Shown piece after piece: positions 25,067-34,098 of a stretch of 64,000 nucleotides of DNA (the stretch's first letter is position 1; every line of letters starts with the position of its first letter). Under the pieces are notes generated by a model, which had not been told where the DNA came from, made no database searches, and worked only from the letters and a program-made list of their open reading frames with translations. The position numbers and the translations under genes were made by a program. Location: NCBI RefSeq assembly GCF_011761985.1, contig NZ_JAASQT010000001.1:124001-188000 (forward strand). The letters run 5' to 3'. The stretch comes from Brevundimonas terrae (GTDB lineage Bacteria; Pseudomonadota; Alphaproteobacteria; Caulobacterales; Caulobacteraceae).

Positions 25067-26004
25067 TATGCGGCCTCCTTCTCTTGGCGGCGGGCGGCCA
25101 GAAGCTCGCCCGTGGCCTTGGCCGCTGCGGTCATGATGTCGAGATTGCCGGCATAGGGCGGCAGATAGTCGCCCGCGCCTTCGACCTCGAGGAAGATCGA
25201 GGTCTTGAGGCCGGTGAACTGGCCACGGCCCGGAATGGTCAGCGGGTTGTTGTCGCCAAAGCGTTCAAACTGCACCTGCTGTTTCAGGCGGTAGCCGGGC
25301 ACATAGGCGCTGACCTTGGCGACCATGGCCTCAACCGAGGCGCGGATGGTTTCCTCGTCAGCACCGTCCGACAGAGTAAAGACCGTGTCGCGCATAATCA
25401 TCGGCGGCTCGGCAGGGTTCAGGATGATGATGGCCTTGCCCTGCTCGGCACCGCCGACCTTCTCAATCGCGCGGGCGGTCGTGCGGGTGAACTCGTCAAT
25501 ATTGGCGCGGGTGCCCGGACCAGCGGAGCGCGACGAGACCGAGGCGATGATCTCGGCATAGCGCACATTGGAAACCTGACTGACAGCGGCCACCATCGGA
25601 ATGGTCGCCTGACCACCGCAGGTGACCATGTTGACGTTACCGCTATCGAGGTTCTCGTCACCGTTCACCGCAGGCACCACAAACGGGCCAATCGCGGCGG
25701 GCGTCAGATCGACCACCAGCTTGCCGTCGGCCCGCAGGCGCGCATCGTGGTCCTTGTGGGCATAGGCCGAGGTGGCATCGAACACGACACCGATCTCGGC
25801 ATACACATCGGATGCGACCAGACCGTCCAGACCCTCATGCGTGGCGAACACGCCGTGGGCGCGGGCGCGGGCCAGACCTTCCGATGCCGGATCGACCCCG
25901 ACCACAGCGGCCAGTTCCAGATTCTTCGGATAGCGGATCAGCTTTTCCATCAGATCCGTGCCGATATTGCCCGATCCGATGATCGCGCACTTAATCTTGC
26001 TCAT
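25066..26004 (-). CDS. hsaG: Acylating acetaldehyde/propanal dehydrogenase
   Basis: The 312-residue enzyme converts the aldehyde made by HsaF into acyl-CoA with NAD. It has [11 protein letters not shown] for NAD, the catalytic Cys129 in [10 protein letters not shown], and the conserved [14 protein letters not shown] and ILNPAEPPM. It is co-translated with hsaF. It follows the hydratase hsaE by 20 bases. The product in steroid degradation is propionyl-CoA. Confidence 0.93.
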   Translation of the reverse strand: MSKIKCAIIGSGNIGTDLMEKLIRYPKNLELAAVVGVDPASEGLARARAHGVFATHEGLDGLVASDVYAEIGVVFDATSAYAHKDHDARLRADGKLVVDLTPAAIGPFVVPAVNGDENLDSGNVNMVTCGGQATIPMVAAVSQVSNVRYAEIIASVSSRSAGPGTRANIDEFTRTTARAIEKVGGAEQGKAIIILNPAEPPMIMRDTVFTLSDGADEETIRASVEAMVAKVSAYVPGYRLKQQVQFERFGDNNPLTIPGRGQFTGLKTSIFLEVEGAGDYLPPYAGNLDIMTAAAKATGELLAARRQEKEAA

Positions 26005-26024
26005 AACTATCCCCTTACTGGTGC

Positions 26025-26801
26025 CTAGACGAAGCGGGCGACGCAGCGCCCCACCCCGTCCAGTTCCATTTCAAACTCATCGCCCGCCACAGCATCGGCC
26101 AGCGGCACCAGCGATCCCGACAAGATCACATCGCCAGCATCCAACGTGACGCCGTAACGGCCCAGCGTATTGGCCAGCCATGCCACCGCCGTCAGCGGCG
26201 ATCCCTGCACAGCCGATCCGTAACCTTCCGACAGGAACTGGCCGTTCTTCTTGACCACCACCTTGAGGTTGGGCAGGTCCAGCGCGGCCGGATCATTGTG
26301 TTCATCGCCCAGCACGAACACGCCGCACGAGGCATTGTCGGCCACCGTATCGACGATGCCGATCTTCCAGTCCTTGATGCGGCTATCCACCACTTCGAAA
26401 CAGGCCACGACCTTTTCAGTCGCCGCCAGCACATCGGCCTCGGTGACGCCGGGGCCTTTCAGCGATGACTTCAGGACAAAGGCGATCTCGGCCTCGGCAC
26501 GTGGGGCGATCAGCTTGTGGGCGGCAATATCGATATCGCCCTCCACCAGCATCCGGTCGGTCATGAAACCGAAGTCCGGCTGATCGACGCCCAGCATGTC
26601 CTGCACCACCTTGGAGGTGACGCCGATCTTCTTGCCGATGACGGTTTCGCCCTCGATCGTGCGGTGCCGCATCACCTCTAGCGAGATGGCATAGGCATCG
26701 TCGATGGTCAGGCTCGGGTCCTGCTCGATCAGAGGCACAACGACATGGCCTTCGCGCAGGGCCACATGAAGCTGGTCCGCGTAAATCTGGTGCTTGCTCA
26801 T
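26025..26801 (-). CDS. hsaE: 2-hydroxypenta/hexa-2,4-dienoate hydratase
   Basis: The 258-residue member of the fumarylacetoacetase-fold hydratase family (MhpD/HsaE) adds water to 2-hydroxyhexa-2,4-dienoate released by HsaD. Visible family segments are [27 protein letters not shown] and the C-terminal [15 protein letters not shown]. It overlaps hsaB by 4 bases (ATGA). It feeds HsaF/HsaG. Confidence 0.92.
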   Translation of the reverse strand: MSKHQIYADQLHVALREGHVVVPLIEQDPSLTIDDAYAISLEVMRHRTIEGETVIGKKIGVTSKVVQDMLGVDQPDFGFMTDRMLVEGDIDIAAHKLIAPRAEAEIAFVLKSSLKGPGVTEADVLAATEKVVACFEVVDSRIKDWKIGIVDTVADNASCGVFVLGDEHNDPAALDLPNLKVVVKKNGQFLSEGYGSAVQGSPLTAVAWLANTLGRYGVTLDAGDVILSGSLVPLADAVAGDEFEMELDGVGRCVARFV

Positions 26802-27286
26802 AGATAGCGCCCGTCCTGATAGATCAGCGGCTGCACCTCGCCCGAGACACGCACCTCGCGCACGGCACCGATGACAATCGAGTGGGTGCCATAGGTGACC
26901 AGACGATCGACCTCGCAGCCGACAACAGCCTGAGCATCGGCAAGGGCGGGCAGGCCCTGAATGTCGTCAACCCACTGTCCCACGCCAAAGCGCAGTTCGC
27001 GGGCCAGCGAGCTGCCAAAGGCCGAGGCAACATCGCGGTGCTGGTGTCCCAGCAGGTTCACATTGAACTTCGCACCGATAAACAGGCTGGGATGGATGCC
27101 GGTCTGGCGGTTGACGCAGACCAGCAGCGACGGTGGCGACATCGACAGCGATGTCACCGAGGTCGCCGCCATGCCCACGGCCCCGCCATCACGGCTGCGG
27201 GCCGAAACCACGGCGACCGCAGACGCCAGACGCCGCATGGCATCTTTCAGACCGCCGCACAGGTCATCGCTATGATCAACGCTCAT
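26798..27286 (-). CDS. hsaB: Flavin reductase, HsaB-type
   Basis: This 162-residue flavin reductase (flavin_reduct family) provides reduced flavin to HsaA. It has RRLASAVAVVSARSRDGG, GMAATSVTSLSMSPPSLLV and SLFIGAKFNVNLL, typical of HpaC/HsaB-like proteins. An in-frame GTG at 27301 is an alternative start that would overlap hsaD by 8 bases; the ATG at 27286 has GGGTG ahead and is preferred. It lies between hsaD and hsaE in one operon with hsaA. Confidence 0.88.
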   Translation of the reverse strand: MSVDHSDDLCGGLKDAMRRLASAVAVVSARSRDGGAVGMAATSVTSLSMSPPSLLVCVNRQTGIHPSLFIGAKFNVNLLGHQHRDVASAFGSSLARELRFGVGQWVDDIQGLPALADAQAVVGCEVDRLVTYGTHSIVIGAVREVRVSGEVQPLIYQDGRYL

Positions 27287-27293
27287 GGCCGGT

Positions 27294-28112
27294 TCACCCA
27301 CGCAAGAACTCTAAGGTATAGCGATTGAACTCTTCGGCGCGTTCGACCTGCACCCAGTGGCCGACCTTGTTGAAGGTCATGAAGCGGGCATCGGCACAGT
27401 CTTCGAGGAAGTAGTTGATCCCCGTCAGCGGCATGAAGGTATCGTTAAAGCCCCAATAGCCAAGGATCGGCATTTTCAGCTCGCCGAGGCGCGGACGCAG
27501 GTTGTGCGTCTTCATGCGGGCCAGAACATCCTTGGGCTGGGTGCGGGCGACCTCGAAACGCTCGGCCACCAGTTGGTCGGTGACGTGCGCCGGATCAAAG
27601 ACGAGGCTTTCGGCCAGACGGCGCTGGTCGGCCAGACTGAACTCGGGGCTGCCAAAGGCGCTCTTCATATTCACAATGCCCGGCATGGCGAAATAGATCG
27701 GCAGTTCTTCGATACAGCCCGGCGACATCAGCACCAGACGATCCACCATCTCGGTGTGGTCCAGCCCCATCTGGATAGCGACACCGCCGCCCAGCGAGTT
27801 ACCGATCAGGGTGGCCTTCTCGATGCCGTGGGCCTTCAGGGCCTCGACAATCGTGTCGGTGAACAGGTGCAGCGTATAGTCGATGCCTTCCGGCTTGGAC
27901 GATGCGCCATAGCCGATCAGGTCCGGCAGGATGACGCGATAACCGGCATCGACAAAGGCATCGACGTTCTGGCGGAAGTTGGAAAGACCCGACGCGCCCG
28001 GGCCACTGCCGTGGAGAAACACCACGGCAGGGCCGGAACCGGCTTCCTGAATACAGATGTCATAGCCGCCGCTAATGCGGTGGACCTTGCGGGTAACAGT
28101 CGCGCGGGTCAT
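27294..28112 (-). CDS. hsaD: Meta-cleavage product C-C hydrolase
   Basis: The 272-residue alpha/beta hydrolase cleaves 4,9-DSHA, the product of HsaC. The catalytic triad is visible: Ser106 (GNSLGG), Asp224 (GFNDTF) and His252 (VGHWVQ). The oxyanion segment GSGPGASGLSNFRQN and the ring-hydrolase PDLIGYG are typical of the MhpC/BphD/HsaD group. It lies 7 bases after hsaA. Products are DOHNAA, the ring C/D acid later activated by FadD3, and a hexadienoate for HsaE. Confidence 0.93.
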   Translation of the reverse strand: MTRATVTRKVHRISGGYDICIQEAGSGPAVVFLHGSGPGASGLSNFRQNVDAFVDAGYRVILPDLIGYGASSKPEGIDYTLHLFTDTIVEALKAHGIEKATLIGNSLGGGVAIQMGLDHTEMVDRLVLMSPGCIEELPIYFAMPGIVNMKSAFGSPEFSLADQRRLAESLVFDPAHVTDQLVAERFEVARTQPKDVLARMKTHNLRPRLGELKMPILGYWGFNDTFMPLTGINYFLEDCADARFMTFNKVGHWVQVERAEEFNRYTLEFLRG

Positions 28113-28119
28113 GGCTGCC

Positions 28120-29349
28120 TCACATGAACATGAAGGACGGGGCTTGGCCCGAGCGGGTGCCGATCACGTCTGCCGCACCGTTTGACGGGTCATTGGCGAC
28201 GTGCTGGCGCGCGGCGTTCAGGTCCAGCCACGGCTGGATCAACGGGCTGTGCATATAGATGGCGCGGCCACCCAGCAGCGGCAGCAGCGCATCGACGATC
28301 TCGGCACAGCGGCGGGCCACGGTCGAGGACTGGTAACGGAAGCGCGCACGCTCTTCCATCGTCACCTCTTCACCGGCGACCGAACGGCTATACAGCACAT
28401 TCATATTGCGCGTGAGGACGGTTTCCATCTCGTCCACCTCGGCATAGCCGCGTGCAATCGCACCTTGCAGCAGGGGATCGGCCTTGGACGCCTTGCCCGT
28501 ATTGGTCGAGATACGGCTTTCCATGATCTTGGTCGCACCGTCCAGAGCCGCAATCGTGGCCCCCAGCGCCGAGGTCGAAACCAGACGCAGGAAGACCTGC
28601 GCCCATGGCAGACGGAACAGCGGGCCGTCATTCTCGACCTGACCGGGATTGGTGCAGAGGAAACCGTCGGCGGCCTTGTGCGTGCGGTATTCCGGCACGA
28701 AGGCGTCTTCGACGACAATGTCCTGACTGCCCGTGCCCTGCAGGCCGAACGTGTACCAGGCATCTTCGATACGGTAGTCGCTGCGCGGCAACAGGAAGGT
28801 GCGCATGTCCGGCGGATCACCGGCATTGAGCGGCGGGATCATCGCGCCCAGCAACACCCAGTTGCAGTGCTCCGAACCGGACGAGAAGCCCCAGTGGCCC
28901 GACAGCTTGAAGCCGCCCTCGACGCGCTCGACCTTGCCGACCGGCTGATAGGATGACGACACCAGAACCGTATCGTCCTCGCCCCAGACATCGGCCTGTG
29001 CCTGATGCGGGAACAGGGCGATCTCGTACGGGTGGCCACCGACCACACCGAACACCCAGCCCGTCGACATACAGCCCTGCGACAGCAGCTTCTGCACCTC
29101 GAAGAAGACATTGGGCTCCATTTCATAGCCGCCCCAGCGTTTGGGCTGGAGAATCCTGAACAGGCCCGCCGCCTCGATTTCGCGAATCGTATCCATCGGC
29201 ACACGGCGTTCGGCGGTGCATTGCACGGCGCGCGAACGGATGGCCGGGATCAAGGCGCGAGCACGCTCGATCAGCTCGGCAGCCGTCGGTGCCGAAGCCA
29301 CGTTTGCAGCATTATTCTTGGCAGTCTCATGTGCAATGACATCGACCAT
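28120..29349 (-). CDS. hsaA: 3-HSA hydroxylase, flavin-dependent oxygenase component
   Basis: The 409-residue protein has the acyl-CoA-dehydrogenase fold used by two-component flavin monooxygenases. LFRILQPKRWGGYE, DVWGEDDTVLVSSSYQP and GHWGFSSGSEHCNW, and LQGTGSQDIVVEDAFVP follow the mycobacterial HsaA pattern. It hydroxylates the phenolic A ring of 3-HSA to give the catechol for HsaC, with reduced flavin from HsaB. It is the first gene of the operon hsaA-D-B-E-G-F, divergent from hsaC. Confidence 0.92.
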   Translation of the reverse strand: MVDVIAHETAKNNAANVASAPTAAELIERARALIPAIRSRAVQCTAERRVPMDTIREIEAAGLFRILQPKRWGGYEMEPNVFFEVQKLLSQGCMSTGWVFGVVGGHPYEIALFPHQAQADVWGEDDTVLVSSSYQPVGKVERVEGGFKLSGHWGFSSGSEHCNWVLLGAMIPPLNAGDPPDMRTFLLPRSDYRIEDAWYTFGLQGTGSQDIVVEDAFVPEYRTHKAADGFLCTNPGQVENDGPLFRLPWAQVFLRLVSTSALGATIAALDGATKIMESRISTNTGKASKADPLLQGAIARGYAEVDEMETVLTRNMNVLYSRSVAGEEVTMEERARFRYQSSTVARRCAEIVDALLPLLGGRAIYMHSPLIQPWLDLNAARQHVANDPSNGAADVIGTRSGQAPSFMFM

Positions 29350-29365
29350 CTGGCTTGCATCCTTC

Positions 29366-29431
29366 TGCGTAAAGCGGATAGAACTTTCATATTGCGTAAA
29401 AAGAGTTATTGTTTAATACGCAAATCGTCAA
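29366..29431. promoter_or_regulatory. hsaA/hsaC divergent promoter with three operator elements
   Basis: In the 134-base gap there are TGCGTA at 29366-29371, TGCGTA at 29393-29398 and TACGCA at 29417-29422; the last two form the inverted repeat TTGCGTA...TACGCAA. On the minus strand TTGACG (29431-29426) and AATAAC (29410-29405) form a likely hsaA promoter that matches the kshA promoter at 14 of its first 17 bases. The remaining element near 29393 would fall close to the transcription start, and the one at 29366 in the leader. Confidence 0.65.
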
Positions 29432-29483
29432 GCGAGCGTTCGGCACAAAAATCAGCCAAACGTACAACGGGGAGGTTCGACGC

Positions 29484-30404
29484 ATGGCCGTAAGCTCTTT
29501 GGGATATATTGTGGTGGAGGCGACGGATCTCGACCGGTGGCGCAGTTTCGCCGTCGAGTTTCTGGGCATGATGGAAGCCCCGTCCGCCGATCCCGACGTG
29601 GCACTTTTCCGTATAGATGACCGCCCCTACCGATTCTGGGTTCAGAAGGGTCAGCAGGACCGCTTTGTCGCCCCCGGTTGGGAACTGCCGAACAAGGCAG
29701 CCTTCGACGCCGCAGTTGTTGCGCTTAAAGATGCCGGTCGCCCCGTAGAGCACGTCGATGTGCTGGAGGCCCGCGCGCGCCAGACCTATGAAATCGTCCG
29801 CTCTTCCGATCCGGACGGTCACGCCTTCGAGCTGTTCCACGGTCGTTTTGTTGACTATGCGCCGTTCAGCTCCACGGCGGGCACCAGCGGTTTCGTCACC
29901 GGTGATAATGGCGATCTGGGCATGGGCCACGTCGTCCTGACCGCCCCGACCTTCACCACCGTCCACGAATTCTACAAGTCCGTGCTGGGCTTTAGCGACA
30001 CCGATCTGGGCCGCTTCTATCTACAGGGCGGTGGCCGCGACGATCCGGGTATCGGCTTTGCCTTCATGCATGCCACCAATGGCCGCCACCACAGCTTGGC
30101 TCTGGGTGAAATGCCGGAAAGCCCCAACGGGGCCGTCCACATCATGCTTGAGGTCAAAGAACTGGCCGATGTGGGCCGCGCCTATGACCGCGCGCTCAAG
30201 AGCAAGGGTGCCATCCCGATCTCTGCGACGCTGGGCCAGCACGTCAACGACAAGATGATCTCGTTCTACGTCCAGACCCCCGGCGGTTTCGACCTCGAAT
30301 ACGGCTGGAACGGTCTGGTGATCGATCCGCAAACATGGGTGCCCACCACCAGCATGGCGGTGAGTGCATGGGGCCACAAATGGGCCTGGGAGGCCGAGGA
30401 CTAA
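29484..30404 (+). CDS. hsaC: Extradiol (type I, VOC) ring-cleavage dioxygenase
   Basis: The 306-residue enzyme cleaves 3,4-DHSA between the catechol carbons. Iron ligands fit H149 (MGHVV), H219 (VHIML) and E272 (FDLEYGW), and the catalytic H203 (RHHSLA) and H253 (GQHVND) are in the BphC/HsaC positions. The upstream frame opens from 29409, but the ATG at 29484 follows GGGGAGG and gives the normal N-terminus. It is the first gene of the 15-gene plus-strand operon and divergent from hsaA. Confidence 0.93.
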   Translation: MAVSSLGYIVVEATDLDRWRSFAVEFLGMMEAPSADPDVALFRIDDRPYRFWVQKGQQDRFVAPGWELPNKAAFDAAVVALKDAGRPVEHVDVLEARARQTYEIVRSSDPDGHAFELFHGRFVDYAPFSSTAGTSGFVTGDNGDLGMGHVVLTAPTFTTVHEFYKSVLGFSDTDLGRFYLQGGGRDDPGIGFAFMHATNGRHHSLALGEMPESPNGAVHIMLEVKELADVGRAYDRALKSKGAIPISATLGQHVNDKMISFYVQTPGGFDLEYGWNGLVIDPQTWVPTTSMAVSAWGHKWAWEAED

Positions 30405-30407
30405 GTT

Positions 30408-31289
30408 ATGGCTGACAAGCGTATGACGCTCGACGACATCGTCGATCAACTCGAAGACGGTATGACCATCGGTCTGGGTGGCTGGGCCACCCGCCGCAAG
30501 CCGATGGCTCTGGCGCGTGCCATTGCCCGCTCGAAGCTCAAAGACCTGACGCTCATGACCTATGGCGGTCCTGACATCGGTATTCTGGCGGCCACCGGCA
30601 AGATCAAGAAGCTGATCTTCTCGTTCGTCAGCATGGACCAGATTCCGCTGGACCCGCATTTCCGTGCGGCACGTCAGGCGGGCGGTTTCGACATTCTGGA
30701 ACTGGATGAAGGCCATTATCAAATGGCCCTGATGGCGGCGGCCATGCAGGTGCCGTTCATGGCCACCCGCATCGGTCTGGGTACCGACCTGATCAAACAG
30801 CCCGAACTGTCGAAAACCGTCACCAGCCCATTTGAAGACGCAGAGACACTGGTGGCTGTGCCGGCCATTCCTCTGGATGCCGCCCTGATCCACGTCCACC
30901 GTTCGGACGAGCGCGGCAATGTGCTGACCTTGTCGCCCGATCCTCTGTTTGACGAGATTCTGGCCCGCGCCGCCAAGCGTACCTTCGTGACCACCGAGAA
31001 ACTGGTCACGACCGCCGAACTGGATATGCGCGCCAACAGCCGCTTCAACATTATCGACCGCGCCCTTGTGGCCGGTGTGGCCGAGGTGCCTTTCGGTGCC
31101 CATCCGACCAGCGCCGAGCCGGACTACCACATCGATATGGAGCATCTGAAAACCTATTGCGATGCGGCCACCTCGCCGGAGCTTCTGTCGGAATACCGCC
31201 AGCGTTTCGTGGACGTACCGCACGAAACCTATGTCGCCGCAGTTGGCGGTGTCGATGCCATCCGCGCCCTGCGCAAACCGGCTTATTAA
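30408..31289 (+). CDS. ipdA: IpdA, alpha subunit of COCHEA-CoA hydrolase (CoA-transferase fold)
   Basis: The 293-residue protein has the class I CoA-transferase fold: DGMTIGLGGWATRRKPM at the N terminus, MTYGGPDIG, and VPAIPLDAALIHVH. In actinobacteria IpdA/IpdB hydrolytically opens ring C of COCHEA-CoA rather than transferring CoA; that is from the literature on the family. It starts 3 bases after hsaC and precedes IpdB by 12 bases. Substrate assignment rests on the whole cluster. Confidence 0.9.
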   Translation: MADKRMTLDDIVDQLEDGMTIGLGGWATRRKPMALARAIARSKLKDLTLMTYGGPDIGILAATGKIKKLIFSFVSMDQIPLDPHFRAARQAGGFDILELDEGHYQMALMAAAMQVPFMATRIGLGTDLIKQPELSKTVTSPFEDAETLVAVPAIPLDAALIHVHRSDERGNVLTLSPDPLFDEILARAAKRTFVTTEKLVTTAELDMRANSRFNIIDRALVAGVAEVPFGAHPTSAEPDYHIDMEHLKTYCDAATSPELLSEYRQRFVDVPHETYVAAVGGVDAIRALRKPAY

Positions 31290-31301
31290 AGGGTTCTGGA
31301 A

Positions 31302-32081
31302 ATGTCTTATTCCTTGGCCGAACTGATGATCGCCGCCGCGGCCCAATGCTGGGCCGATGATGGCGAGATCATGGGCACGGGCATTGGCCCCCTGCCCCGC
31401 ATTGCCGCAGGTGTCGCAAAGTCACTTTATAATCCAGACCTGATGACCACGGACGGCGAGTGCTTCTACACCACCGAACCGCTGGGTCCGGGCCTATCCA
31501 GCGTCGATTTCGAAATCGAAGGCTGGGTCCCTTACCAACGCGTCTTCACCACCCTGTGGAGCGGCAAGCGTCACGCCATGGTCGCGCCGGTGCAGATGGA
31601 CCGCTTTGGTCAGACCAATATCAGCGTCATCGGCGACCACAAGAAACCCAAGTCCGCCATGCTGGGCGCACGCGGTTTCCCCGGTAACACCACCTGCCAC
31701 CTGAACAGCTTCATCTTCACCAACCACACCAAGCGTGCGTTTGTGGCTGGCGAGGTGGACTATGTCTGCTCGCCCGGTTTCAATCCGTCCCGCTATCCGG
31801 ACGGCAAGGTGCCAAACTGGCTGGATCTGGGGCGCATCATCACCAATCTGTGCGTGATGGACTTTGGCGGTCCCGATCGTGCCATGCGCGTGATCTCGCT
31901 GCACCCCGGTGTGACCTTTGAAGAGGTTCAGGACAATACGGGCTTTGAGCTGGCCCGTCTGGAGAACCTTCCGGTTACGCCCGCCCCGACCGAAGCCGAA
32001 CTGGCCGCCATGGCCAAGATTGATCCGAAGAACATCCGTGCAAAGATGATCAAGGACAATCCCTCAGGCATTCGAGGCTAA
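31302..32081 (+). CDS. ipdB: IpdB, beta subunit of COCHEA-CoA hydrolase
   Basis: The 259-residue partner of IpdA has the CoA-transferase beta-type fold, with AAAAQCWADDGEIMGTGI at the N terminus and QTNISVIGDHKKPKSAMLG and YVCSPGFNPSRYP in the middle. It lies directly after ipdA and before the crotonase-type gene. The two subunits open the last steroid ring with EchA20 and FadA6. Confidence 0.9.
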   Translation: MSYSLAELMIAAAAQCWADDGEIMGTGIGPLPRIAAGVAKSLYNPDLMTTDGECFYTTEPLGPGLSSVDFEIEGWVPYQRVFTTLWSGKRHAMVAPVQMDRFGQTNISVIGDHKKPKSAMLGARGFPGNTTCHLNSFIFTNHTKRAFVAGEVDYVCSPGFNPSRYPDGKVPNWLDLGRIITNLCVMDFGGPDRAMRVISLHPGVTFEEVQDNTGFELARLENLPVTPAPTEAELAAMAKIDPKNIRAKMIKDNPSGIRG

Positions 32082-32087
32082 ACCGTC

Positions 32088-32996
32088 ATGGACCTGCACA
32101 GCTTTGCCGACCCGCGTCAGGCCGATGTGGTTTACGAGACCGACACCCCCGTCCTCTACGAGGTCAAGGGTCATGTGGCGGTCATCACCATGAACCGCCC
32201 GACCTTCAACAACGCCCAGAACAGCCAGATGACCTATGCGCTGGACGCTGCCTTCAAACAGGCGGTGGACGACGACAATGTCAGGGCCATCGTTCTGGCG
32301 GGCGCGGGCAAGCATTTCTCTGCAGGTCATGACATCGGCACGCCGGGGCGCGACGTCACCGAAACCTTTGATCGCGCGCATCTGGTGGCCGACCACACCA
32401 ACAAGCCCAAGGCCGAGTTCCTCTATACGCGCGAGCACGAGGTCTATCTGGGCATGTGCCGCCGCTGGCGCGACATCTCCAAGCCCACCATCGCGGCGGT
32501 TCAGGGGGCCTGTGTTGCGGGCGGCCTGATGCTGGCATGGGTGTGCGATTTCATCGTCGCCACCGATGATGCCTTCTTCCAGGACCCTGTGAACCGCATG
32601 GGCATTCCCGGCGTCGAATATTTCGCCCACGGGTTCGAACTGCCGCCGCGCATCGCCAAGGAATTCATCATGCTGGGTGAGCGCATGCCCGCCGAACGGG
32701 CATGGAATTTCGGCATGGTGAACCGCCTGTCCAATCGCGAAAAACTGATGGACGACGTGATGGCCATGGCCAACGAACTGGCCACCCGCCCGCGTCTGGG
32801 CAACTGGCTGACCAAGCAGGCGCTCAACCATGTCGAGGACCTGCGCGGCAAGCGCACGGCGATGGATGCGGTCTTCCACATGCACCACTTCGCCCACGCC
32901 CAGAGCGATCTGGTGATGGGTCACAATCTGGGCGGCATGGATGCCAAATCCATGGCAGCGGCCAACAAGGCCCAAGCGGCCAAGTCGGGGGAATAG
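32088..32996 (+). CDS. Enoyl-CoA hydratase/isomerase family (crotonase)
   Basis: The 302-residue crotonase-fold protein has VITMNRPTFNNAQNSQM, AGKHFSAGHDIGTP (oxyanion region) and AAVQGACVAGG, plus a long insertion (about residues 85-125) and an extended C-terminal tail. It differs from the EchA20-like gene at 34099. It lies between ipdB and ipdC; hydration or isomerisation of a ring C/D CoA thioester is likely. I do not have a confident symbol. Confidence 0.82.
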   Translation: MDLHSFADPRQADVVYETDTPVLYEVKGHVAVITMNRPTFNNAQNSQMTYALDAAFKQAVDDDNVRAIVLAGAGKHFSAGHDIGTPGRDVTETFDRAHLVADHTNKPKAEFLYTREHEVYLGMCRRWRDISKPTIAAVQGACVAGGLMLAWVCDFIVATDDAFFQDPVNRMGIPGVEYFAHGFELPPRIAKEFIMLGERMPAERAWNFGMVNRLSNREKLMDDVMAMANELATRPRLGNWLTKQALNHVEDLRGKRTAMDAVFHMHHFAHAQSDLVMGHNLGGMDAKSMAAANKAQAAKSGE

Positions 32997-32999
32997 GCC

Positions 33000-34073
33000 G
33001 TGGCGGGGGGGAATATTTCTACAATACTGACCGAGCGTCTCGGCTGCCGCGCACCGATCATCCAGACCGCTATGGGCTGGGTTGCCGAACCGTCGCTGGT
33101 GATCGGCAGCGTCGAGGCCGGAGCGTTTGGTTTCCTCGGTGCCGCCGTCATGACACCGGACGAGGCCCGCGCCAAAATCCTTGAAGTCCGCAACGGCACC
33201 GACAAGCCGTTCGGCGTGAACTTCCACATGTTCCAGCCGGGCGCAGACCAGATCGTCGAGACGATCCTCGCCAATAAAGACCAGATCCGGGCCGTCTCCT
33301 TTGGCCGTGGTCCCGATGCCAAGATGATCGGCCGTTTCAAGGATGCCGGTATCCTCTGCATCCCCACGGTCGGCGCGGTAAAACACGCGCAAAAAATGGA
33401 GCAACTGGGCTGTGACATGGTCACGGTTCAGGGCGGCGAAGGCGGCGGCCACACAGGCTCCGTCCCCAGCACCATCCTGCTGCCCCAAGTCCTCGACACC
33501 GTGAAGATTCCGGTCGTCGCCGCAGGTGGTTTTGCCGATGGTCGCGGACTGGCGGCGGCCCTGTCGTTTGGCGCGGTCGGTATCGCCATGGGCACCCGTT
33601 TCCTGATGACGCAGGAAAGCCCCGTCCATGCGCAGGCCAAGGCCAGCTACCTTAAGGCAGGCACCGACCAGATCATCGTGTCGACGAAACTGGACGGCAT
33701 CCCCCAGCGCCTGATCCGAACGCCTCTGATGGACCGTATCGAAAAGTCCGGCCCGCTTTCGATGTGGCTGCGCGCCTTTGAGGCCGCCATGATTATGAAG
33801 CGCCAGACGGGTGCCAGTTTTGGCGACCTGCTAAAAAGCGCAAAGGGCATGACCGGCCATGGCGAACAGCCGCTGAAACAGGCCCTGATGGCCGCCACCA
33901 TGCCGACCCTGATCCAGAAGGCCGTCGTCCACGGCGACGTCAAGGACGGCGTTCTGGCCACAGGTCTCGTCGGTGGCCGTCTCAACGAAATCCCGACCTG
34001 CCGCGAGTTGGTTGACCGCACCATAGCCGAGGCGCTGGCCCGCATGGATGCCGTCGCCGCCTTGCGTCCCTGA
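33000..34073 (+). CDS. ipdC: IpdC, flavin-dependent nitronate monooxygenase-family reductase
   Basis: The 357-residue FMN TIM-barrel protein is of the 2-nitropropane dioxygenase family, with CRAPIIQTAMGWVAEPSL, VQGGEGGGHTG and AAGGFADGRGLAAALSFGA for FMN binding and GTRFL after it. In Mycobacterium the family member IpdC acts on the 5-OH-HIC-CoA intermediate before ring cleavage. The start is GTG at 33000, four bases after the stop of the crotonase. Its position between ipdAB and echA20 matches the mycobacterial gene set. Confidence 0.88.
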   Translation: MAGGNISTILTERLGCRAPIIQTAMGWVAEPSLVIGSVEAGAFGFLGAAVMTPDEARAKILEVRNGTDKPFGVNFHMFQPGADQIVETILANKDQIRAVSFGRGPDAKMIGRFKDAGILCIPTVGAVKHAQKMEQLGCDMVTVQGGEGGGHTGSVPSTILLPQVLDTVKIPVVAAGGFADGRGLAAALSFGAVGIAMGTRFLMTQESPVHAQAKASYLKAGTDQIIVSTKLDGIPQRLIRTPLMDRIEKSGPLSMWLRAFEAAMIMKRQTGASFGDLLKSAKGMTGHGEQPLKQALMAATMPTLIQKAVVHGDVKDGVLATGLVGGRLNEIPTCRELVDRTIAEALARMDAVAALRP

Positions 34074-34098
34074 TTTAACTTTTATCGCGAGTTCCCAG

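Noticed and set aside
30408..32081. Annotation of the pair as a genuine CoA-transferase (glutaconate or acetoacetate type)
   Set aside because: The fold supports it, but position between hsaC and ipdC/echA20 and the similarity to IpdAB make ring hydrolase the better call.
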